The notes beneath the pieces are model-generated. The model saw only the letters and a program-made list of their open reading frames with translations. It made no database searches and had not been told where the DNA came from. From contig JAFIGE010000036.1 in the NCBI GenBank assembly GCA_020831585.1, forward strand, positions 1 through 38,266: a stretch of DNA of 38,266 nucleotides. The letters are read 5' to 3'. Position numbers and translations under genes: made by a program. Below are positions 33,219-38,266 of this stretch, one piece after another. The stretch is from Opitutales bacterium (GTDB taxonomy: Bacteria; Verrucomicrobiota; Verrucomicrobiia; Opitutales; Oceanipulchritudinaceae). Within the stretch, counting starts at the first letter, position 1, and each line of letters begins with the position of its first letter.

Positions 33219-33916
33219 GATGGTTGAATGGTTTTGGAAAGGATATCTGGGCGGCGCTGACGGGTCTTTTCGAGTTGTCGAGAGTGCCGCCACCGCTCGA
33301 TTTCTCCATGATTACCGGAGAGCAAAACCTCCGGCACTGCACGGCCCTCAAACTCCACGGGTCGGGTGTATTGAGGAAAACCGAGCAAGCTGTGATGGAA
33401 ACTGTCTTGGGTCAAGGACTTTTCTTCACCGAGAACACCGGGAACCTGCCGGGAAATGGCGTCGATGAGCACGGCTGCGGCCAAGGTGCCGTTGGTGAGC
33501 ACGTAGTCGCCAATGCTCACCTCGCGGTCGATGCGGGTCTCGCGGATACGCTCGTCGATCCCCTCATAGTGCCCGCTGACCATAAGAAGGTGCGGGATCT
33601 GCGCAAACTCCCGGGCAAGCGGCGTGCTGAAGGGCTCGCCGTCGGGCGTGAGGTAGATGACCGTGGTCCCGGGGCGCCGGAGCGAGTCGATCGCGCGGGC
33701 AAGGGGCTCGGGCTTCATCACCATGCCCGCACCGCCGCCAAACGGTCGGTCGTCGGTAATGTGCCAGCGGTCGGTCGTGAAATCGCGCAAATTGTGCGCC
33801 TCCGCGCGGATGAGCCCCGCCGTGCGGGCACGACCAATCATGCTTTCCGAGAAAAAGCCCGTGAGCATTCCCGGAAAGAGAGTGATCACGTCAAACTCGA
33901 CCACCGGTGTGCTCAC
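33215..33916 (-). CDS. trmD: tRNA (guanine37-N1)-methyltransferase TrmD
   Basis: Methylates G37 of tRNAs to prevent frameshifting. The protein has 233 residues. The SPOUT trefoil-knot region is visible from IYLTPDGEP to [10 protein letters not shown] and [20 protein letters not shown] (about 85-160). The catalytic aspartate lies in LTQDSF, followed by GFPQYTRP. The N terminus [11 protein letters not shown] and the [13 protein letters not shown] block are typical. The gene overlaps rplS by four bases (ATGA). rimM, which normally precedes trmD, is not here. Confidence 0.98.
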   Translation of the reverse strand: MSTPVVEFDVITLFPGMLTGFFSESMIGRARTAGLIRAEAHNLRDFTTDRWHITDDRPFGGGAGMVMKPEPLARAIDSLRRPGTTVIYLTPDGEPFSTPLAREFAQIPHLLMVSGHYEGIDERIRETRIDREVSIGDYVLTNGTLAAAVLIDAISRQVPGVLGEEKSLTQDSFHHSLLGFPQYTRPVEFEGRAVPEVLLSGNHGEIERWRHSRQLEKTRQRRPDILSKTIQPS

Positions 33917-34006
33917 GGCATCCGATTACGCGGGATAAGAAAATTGGCACAGGAGAATCAAAACCGCGGAGCGCTTTGCCCCGCTTCCTATGCGCATTCA
34001 ACGGCC

Positions 34007-34297
34007 TTACTCGGCCGCCGCCACAGCCTCGGCCGGAGCCGCTGCCACCGCCGACTTGCGGGCACGCTTGATGAGGGAACGGGCCGTATCGGAGGGCTGC
34101 GCGCCAACGCTCAGCCAGTAATCGATGCGCTCGAGCTTCAAAAGCACCTGCTTTTCTTCGCGCTTGTTCTTCGGATCGTAGGTGCCCACGTTTTCGACAA
34201 AGCGGCCGTCACGGCGGGCCTTCTCGTCGGCCACGACCATGCGGTAATGCGGGTTGTGATTAGCGCCACCGCGCTGTAAACGGATTTTCAGTGCCAT
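34007..34297 (-). CDS. rpsP: 30S ribosomal protein S16
   Basis: Ribosomal protein bS16 of 96 residues. The N terminus MALKIRLQRGGANHNPHYRM and the pattern RRDGRFVENVGTYDP are diagnostic. The alanine-rich tail (AVAAAPAEAVAAAE) is an extension typical of some phyla. The ATG at 34297 is fixed by the conserved first residues. It is the first gene of the operon. 90 bases with no gene separate it from trmD, where rimM is usually found. Confidence 0.97.
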   Translation of the reverse strand: MALKIRLQRGGANHNPHYRMVVADEKARRDGRFVENVGTYDPKNKREEKQVLLKLERIDYWLSVGAQPSDTARSLIKRARKSAVAAAPAEAVAAAE

Positions 34298-34539
34298 TGG
34301 ATACTCGGGCTCAAAGTTCTTGAATCGATAAAAACCACCCAAAGAAGGGAACCCCGCCGCCCTCGTCAAGCCGAGAGATCCGGAGATGCGTCTTTTTTTG
34401 CGGACCACCCCGGAGCCACCTGTGTCGGCACTTGTGCCACCGGGCGATTCCCGGTCGGTTTCCCGAGCCCCCCCCCTTCTCCACACGGTAACCGCTTTTC
34501 AGCTTGATCCGTTAGCCGGGGCAGAATTCTGTCAGGTCC
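34298..34539. promoter_or_regulatory. Divergent promoter region of rpsP and lpxA
   Basis: 242 bases separate the two divergent starts. On the minus strand a CTTGACG block near 34367 could serve as a -35 for rpsP, but no good -10 follows at the right distance. A T-run and GC-rich runs lie toward lpxA. No box is convincing on its own. Confidence 0.3.
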
Positions 34540-35316
34540 ATGAAACCCGGGATTCATCCCAGCGCCTGCGTGGAAGCGGGCGCTCAACTCGGCGAGGGCG
34601 TAGAGGTCGGGGCCTTTGCTTACATTGGCCCGCATGTCATTATCGGAGATGGCTGCCGGATCCATCACCACGCTACCGTCGAGGGACGCACCACGCTGGG
34701 CAAGCGGTGCGAAGTCTTCCCTTATGCCTTTATCGGGGGGCGCACACAAGACAAAAAGTGGACCGGCGACGAAGCCCCCATTCGCATCGGCGACGATAAT
34801 ATTTTTCGCGAGTTCTGCACCGTGCACCCATCCACCTTTGCCACGGCTTCAACGACCATCGGCGACGGCAACCTCTTCTGCTCTTATGCCCACATTGGCC
34901 ACGAGAGCACGGTGGGTAGCCACTGTGTCTTCTCCAACAACGCCACCTTGGGCGGGCATGTGTACGTGGGTGATTATGTCGTTATCGGTGGGCTGACCGC
35001 CGTTCACCAGTTTTGCCGGGTAGGCGAAAGCGCCATGCTCGGCGGCTGTGGCAAGGTGATTCAGGATGTCCTCCCTTATATGATGGCGGACGGCCATCCG
35101 GCAGTGCACCGCACCATCAACAAAGTGGGACTGCAAAGGCGCGGTTTTTCCCCGCCGCAGATCCAACTGGCCATGCGCCTCTTCAAGCGCGTCTTTCGCT
35201 CAGGCGAAAATCATAGCCAATCCCTCGCCGCCCTCAAAGAAGGCGCTCTCGGACAAGATCCCATGATCGACGCCGTCGTCGAGGCCATGGCAAAATCGCA
35301 GCGCGGTTTTGCCTGA
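34540..35316 (+). CDS. lpxA: UDP-N-acetylglucosamine acyltransferase LpxA
   Basis: First step of lipid A synthesis: transfers a 3-hydroxyacyl chain from ACP to UDP-GlcNAc in the cytoplasm. The protein has 258 residues. Left-handed beta-helix hexapeptide repeats run from IHPSACVEAG to about residue 190. The catalytic histidine corresponds to H121 in YAHIGHE, with the family block GGRTQDKKW (66-74). The C-terminal helical part starts around NKVGLQRRGFS. Its presence points to a lipopolysaccharide-bearing outer membrane. Other lpx genes are not adjacent. Confidence 0.96.
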   Translation: MKPGIHPSACVEAGAQLGEGVEVGAFAYIGPHVIIGDGCRIHHHATVEGRTTLGKRCEVFPYAFIGGRTQDKKWTGDEAPIRIGDDNIFREFCTVHPSTFATASTTIGDGNLFCSYAHIGHESTVGSHCVFSNNATLGGHVYVGDYVVIGGLTAVHQFCRVGESAMLGGCGKVIQDVLPYMMADGHPAVHRTINKVGLQRRGFSPPQIQLAMRLFKRVFRSGENHSQSLAALKEGALGQDPMIDAVVEAMAKSQRGFA

Positions 35317-35396
35317 CCGGCGGACAACGCGCCTCGTCCATTCTCGGTCAAACTTGCAAAAACACTCAAGCGCACGACCTTTCAGGCAGTTCCACC

Positions 35397-35648
35397 ATGG
35401 CTCCCAAAGAAAACAGCCCTGCCCGCCGCGCCCACCTCCTCGGGGTGGGTCTCGACCATGAGGACGGCCACAAACGCCTCACCCGCGCTGAGAAGTTCAC
35501 CATTGTCGGGGGATCCGAGGGTACTCACGAGAAAATGACTGAAACGCTTCTCAAAACGATGGAAGCCCTCAAACGCCGCGGGCGTGAGCTGGAAGAGGCG
35601 GACAAGGAGGAACTTGCCGACCTCCTCCGCAAGAACTGCCCGGATTGA
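35397..35648 (+). CDS. Small conserved-looking protein of unknown function
   Basis: This 83-residue protein has the central pattern HLLGVGLDHEDGHKRLTRAEKFTI (in pieces: HLLGVGLD, DGHKRLTR, FTIVGGSEGTHEKMTE) and a charged C-terminal helix (LKRRGRELEEADKEELADLL). I recall similar small proteins only as hypotheticals in Verrucomicrobiota. It is soluble, with no signal peptide and one cysteine near the end. It lies between lpxA and trxA with its own start at ATG 35397. No function can be proposed. Confidence 0.7.
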   Translation: MAPKENSPARRAHLLGVGLDHEDGHKRLTRAEKFTIVGGSEGTHEKMTETLLKTMEALKRRGRELEEADKEELADLLRKNCPD

Positions 35649-35706
35649 GCTTTCACCGTTTGACTCCTGGGGGAATCGTGCCACACCTTTCCCCCGTCCA
35701 GAATTA

Positions 35707-35735
35707 TTGACTGACTCTTCACCCTCCTCACTAAA
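35707..35735 (+). promoter_or_regulatory. Candidate trxA promoter
   Basis: TTGACT (35707-35712) and a weak ACTAAA (35730-35735) are separated by 17 bp, with the trxA ATG 20 bp further on. The -35 is close to consensus and the -10 is poor. Confidence 0.35.
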
Positions 35736-35755
35736 CAAAACAACAAATTTTTCTT

Positions 35756-36082
35756 ATGGCCGAAGGCATTCTCAACGTTACCGAAACGAATTTTGATTCC
35801 ACTCTGTCCGGGGCAACCAAGCCCGTGCTCGTGGATTTCTGGGCACCCTGGTGCGGTCCCTGCCGGTCCATTGCTCCGATCCTCGAGCAATTGGCCGCCG
35901 AAATGCCCGACGAGGTGCAAATCGTGAAAGTAAATGTGGACGAAGCTCAGGGCCTTGCCCAACGCTACAACATCCGCGCCATCCCCACCCTCCTCTTCAT
36001 CAAGGACAGCGAGGTCAAAGATCAGGCCGTGGGTCTCGTGCAAAAAGAGCAGCTCGCGCAGAAGATTCGCGCGCTGGCCTGA
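35756..36082 (+). CDS. trxA: Thioredoxin
   Basis: Cytoplasmic disulfide reductase of 108 residues. The active site FWAPWCGPC gives C33 and C36. The cis-proline lies in IPTLLFIKDSE. Length and order are standard for TrxA (KPVLVDFWA, KVNVDE, QRYNIRAIPTL). There is no signal peptide. It is preceded by an A-rich leader and a candidate promoter. Thioredoxin could reduce the C-terminal shuttle cysteines of the class II reductase, as in other bacteria, but the genes are far apart. Confidence 0.97.
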   Translation: MAEGILNVTETNFDSTLSGATKPVLVDFWAPWCGPCRSIAPILEQLAAEMPDEVQIVKVNVDEAQGLAQRYNIRAIPTLLFIKDSEVKDQAVGLVQKEQLAQKIRALA

Positions 36083-36357
36083 GCCCCCGCCTCCGCTCGG
36101 ATTTCCGGAGCACCCGTCGCCGATCCTACAGTCGCTTAGTCGGAGCCCCGTCCGGTCCCCCCTCAGGGAGTTCCTCGGACGCAATCCTTTGGCCGCGCTT
36201 GGTTTTCGCCAACAAACCCCGTTTCCTGAAGTCGCCTTGAATCGGGGCCGACCGAGACGCGGAAGGGCGCGGCCAGTTCCATGCGTACCTACCTCGTCGC
36301 TTGGGGTGATCAACAATGCCCGTGTGCCGCCCGCTGCGGAAGCGATACGCCCCAACT
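36083..36357. other. Gene-free stretch between trxA and menA
   Basis: 275 bases between convergent genes. I see no convincing coding frame, strong hairpin with T-run or repeat. The open frames here run through both gene ends and show no family pattern. Confidence 0.4.
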
Positions 36358-37290
36358 TCAGGCACCACTGATGCGATCAAAGATCAAGGCCGCTGAAAAC
36401 ACCGCTCCGAAAGCCAGAAGATAAGCAGCGGTGCGGGAAAGGAGCGAACCCCAATCTTCCTTCTTTGAGGCAAAGATCAGCGCTCCCAGGAGCCGCCTCT
36501 GCCAAAGGTAAAAGGCCACCACGACAAGACCGGTCCATGCTTGAAGCTGGGTTGAGACCGCCACAGCAGCGATCATCGCGAGAAAACTCAAGGCCACGTA
36601 TTGCAGGCGCGCAAACGACACCCCAAAACGCACAACGAGCGTGCGCTTACCGGCTTCCGCGTCCGTCGGGGCATCCCGCATATTGTTCACCACGAGGATA
36701 TTGGTGGCCAAAGCACCGGGAATGGTTCCCGCCAGAATGACGACGAAAAAGAGGCTCTCGCCGTCCGCGCCCGCAAAACCGCCGGCCTGCACATAAAACG
36801 TCCCTGCCGTCGCCACGAGACCGAAGAAAATAAAGACAAAGACGTCCCCCAGTCCGTGATAAGCCAGAGGAAAAGGTCCCCCCGTGTAAGCGTAAGCAAA
36901 GAGCAGGCAAACGCCCCCCAGCAGGAGCAACCACGCCCCGCCCCAAATGGCCAGTGGAAGACCTGTCAGAAATGCCAGCAAAAGCACCCCAAACATCGCC
37001 CGGCGCATCGCCTCCGGAGTGACCCATCCCGATGCAACCGCCCGTCGGGGGCCAATGCGGCGCTCCGTATCCGCCCCTTTCACAAAATCAAAATAGTCAT
37101 TGGCGAAATTGGTGCCCACCTGCACAAGAAGCGCGAAGAGAAGGCACAACCCCGCCGGGATGAAATCGGCGACACCGGCATGATAAGCCAAGGCCGTTCC
37201 CAACGCAACCGGTACAAGCGCCGCAGGCAAAGTCCGGGGCCGCGCGGCCAACCACCAGTGATTCAGATCTTTCAGCACGCAAATGGGCAT
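36358..37290 (-). CDS. menA: 1,4-dihydroxy-2-naphthoate polyprenyltransferase MenA
   Basis: Attaches the prenyl tail in menaquinone synthesis. This is a UbiA-family membrane protein of 310 residues with about eight hydrophobic segments. The first aspartate-rich motif is NDYFDFVKGAD (about 70-80) and the second is NNMRDAPTDAEAGKRT (about 190-205). Both are needed for Mg-prenyl diphosphate binding. The start LNHWWLAARPRTLPAALVPV is typical of MenA. ATG 37290 is preferred over TTG 37314. The presence of menA implies menaquinone, the likely acceptor for the NDH-2 at 20818. No other men genes are in the window. Confidence 0.93.
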   Translation of the reverse strand: MPICVLKDLNHWWLAARPRTLPAALVPVALGTALAYHAGVADFIPAGLCLLFALLVQVGTNFANDYFDFVKGADTERRIGPRRAVASGWVTPEAMRRAMFGVLLLAFLTGLPLAIWGGAWLLLLGGVCLLFAYAYTGGPFPLAYHGLGDVFVFIFFGLVATAGTFYVQAGGFAGADGESLFFVVILAGTIPGALATNILVVNNMRDAPTDAEAGKRTLVVRFGVSFARLQYVALSFLAMIAAVAVSTQLQAWTGLVVVAFYLWQRRLLGALIFASKKEDWGSLLSRTAAYLLAFGAVFSAALIFDRISGA

Positions 37291-37339
37291 GGAGGAGAGA
37301 CGTCCCTTTGGCAAGCCGCTCTCAGATGCCTACCCGGCC

Positions 37340-37366
37340 GTAGGTGTAACCAGAAAGGTTGTCACC
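37340..37366. repeat. REP-like imperfect hairpin beside the edge RAYT
   Basis: GTAG is followed by an imperfect stem: GGTG-T-AACC pairs with GGTT-GT-CACC around AGAAA (37343-37366). A 5' GTAG or GGAG with an irregular stem is the hallmark of REP elements recognised by RAYTs. It lies four bases beyond the stop codon of the RAYT at 37371. A single copy is not proof. Confidence 0.4.
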
Positions 37367-37370
37367 TCTT

Positions 37371-38266
37371 TCAGTGGCGTTTCACCACGGTCGCGACCCT
37401 CGCGAAGTCAGCACCGCCGTCCTCCACGAGCGGTTGGGGCTTCCTACCCCTTCGAAAGCCGAGCCAGCCATTGGGCGCACAGAAGCTTTCCACCCAAGCG
37501 ACCGACCCCACCACCCAGCTCTCACTGAAAGCGCGGATCTTGGAGAGAAGCCCCGATCCCTGGGCCGTAGAGTGGCTTGCCGTCTTCTCATCCTCCGCCT
37601 CTCCGGAAGGCCTCTGTCCGGCTCGTCGGCCAAGTCGCGCTCCCGGCCCCATCCGGCTGCATAACCGTGCCCGGTAGCGTTCGTGCCATTTCGTCGCCCA
37701 GGTCATCTTACCCTCGACCCGGGCGATCCCCCGTCGCGCCGCCGAGCTACCTGCGCAAGCCTCCCCGAAACCACTGAAACCATAGTCGCCCACGTCCTCC
37801 ACCAGCCCCGCCCGCACCGGGTTCAAATCGATATACGCCGCCACCATCCTTTGCGCCGCCGTATCCGCCTCCACAATTACACTGCGGAACCGCTCCGCCC
37901 AGAAAGTCCCCACCGTTCCGTGCTTCTCATTATACCACAGAGTAAAGCGCGTCTTTACCTCCCGCATGAAGACCGATACATCCCCCATCCGCGCCTTCAA
38001 GCGTCGACGGATACCCTCTGCGGAGTCCCTGTTTTTCTTCAGAATGACCTCCAAATCATCCGCAACCAGTCCCAGCGAAGCGCAACGCGCTCCACCATAC
38101 AAAGCACGAAAGCGCCCCACCAGCCCCGCATCGTCCAAATCCTCCGTCTCCTTCGGATCCAGCCTTACGAAGATATGAAAATGATTAGCCATGAAACAAT
38201 ACGTCAGCACTTCCATCCCCGCAAACGCCGCCTGCGAGCGCATGATATGCCGCATCGCCTCCATCG
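37371..38266 (-). CDS. REP-associated tyrosine transposase (RAYT), 5' end cut by window edge
   Basis: Reading leftward from the window end, the protein contains MEAMRHIMRSQAAFAGMEVL, the HUH site FMANHFHIFVRLDP, a KARMGDVSVFMREVKTRFTLWYN region and AYIDLNPVRAGLVED, which probably holds the catalytic tyrosine. The C-terminal part has a WVVGSVAWVESFC block, then GFRRGRKPQPL, the tail typical of one RAYT group. By comparison with the copy at 1-230, about 33 residues are missing at the N terminus. At least 297 residues remain, so both edge fragments are parts of genes of about 330 residues. No frameshift is seen. Confidence 0.88.
   Translation of the reverse strand, partial: MEAMRHIMRSQAAFAGMEVLTYCFMANHFHIFVRLDPKETEDLDDAGLVGRFRALYGGARCASLGLVADDLEVILKKNRDSAEGIRRRLKARMGDVSVFMREVKTRFTLWYNEKHGTVGTFWAERFRSVIVEADTAAQRMVAAYIDLNPVRAGLVEDVGDYGFSGFGEACAGSSAARRGIARVEGKMTWATKWHERYRARLCSRMGPGARLGRRAGQRPSGEAEDEKTASHSTAQGSGLLSKIRAFSESWVVGSVAWVESFCAPNGWLGFRRGRKPQPLVEDGGADFARVATVVKRH
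38212..38266. repeat. 55-bp exact repeat, copy 2 (window end)
   Basis: Identical to bases 76-130. The wider alignment 38137-38266 against 1-130 has about 12 differences, all before this block. Confidence 0.9.

Noticed and set aside
1-38266. A circular plasmid or phage of about 38.1 kb closed by the end repeat
   Set aside because: The window carries dnaA, ribosomal proteins, lpxA, mutY and a tRNA, and no plasmid or phage genes. The end match is inside a multicopy transposase with diverged flanks.

Overview
The window is a GC-rich, gene-dense piece of a bacterial chromosome, most likely from the phylum Verrucomicrobiota (Opitutia-like). Support for that is indirect: lpxA and secreted or lipoprotein genes point to a Gram-negative cell with an outer membrane. 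Two large secreted proteins end in the short C-terminal domains I associate with verrucomicrobial exoproteins. IS200-like REP-associated transposases (RAYTs) are scattered between housekeeping genes. No 16S gene is present, so the assignment remains an inference.

Layout. 1-230: fragment of a RAYT gene cut by the window edge. 450-5030: a class II (B12-dependent) ribonucleotide reductase behind a well-spaced pair of NrdR-like boxes, then a secreted S9 peptidase. 5031-8348: a dnaA regulatory region with DnaA boxes, dnaA, tRNA-Ser(GCU), a small membrane protein and a coupled methyltransferase. 8349-9762: a tandem 22-bp repeat and a complete RAYT. 9919-12992: shikimate kinase-like, SDR, RlmI-like methyltransferase and DciA (DUF721). 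13013-14975: a [2Fe-2S] ferredoxin and lysine 2,3-aminomutase, divergent from an ArsR-type regulator across a perfect palindrome. 15210-18148: a YihY membrane protein, a cytosine deaminase of the yeast FCY1 type, an Xre/RES toxin-antitoxin pair and an unknown Cys-rich protein. 18187-22188: GH1 glycosidase, YdjM-like membrane protein and type II NADH dehydrogenase.

22465-27616 is the most unusual part. A gene for a secreted protein with five tandem Cys-flanked repeats of about 145-160 residues is preceded by a strong leader hairpin and broken by an apparent one-base frameshift inside repeat 1. It is followed by a large secreted protein with two pectate-lyase-like beta-helix domains. 27728-30997: an orphan peptide-binding lipoprotein and an AAA-ATPase/PD-(D/E)XK protein. 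31067-37290: mutY-HAD, a bidirectional terminator, the rpsP-trmD-rplS operon (no rimM), lpxA, a small conserved protein, trxA and menA. 37371-38266: another RAYT cut by the window edge.

The last 55 bases of the window repeat bases 76-130 exactly, inside the two edge RAYT genes. This suggests that the sequence is an assembled contig broken at a repeated transposase. I see no prophage, CRISPR array or biosynthetic cluster. The best candidates for something little described are the five-repeat secreted protein with its leader hairpin and adjacent beta-helix protein, and the RAYTs with their possible cognate repeats.
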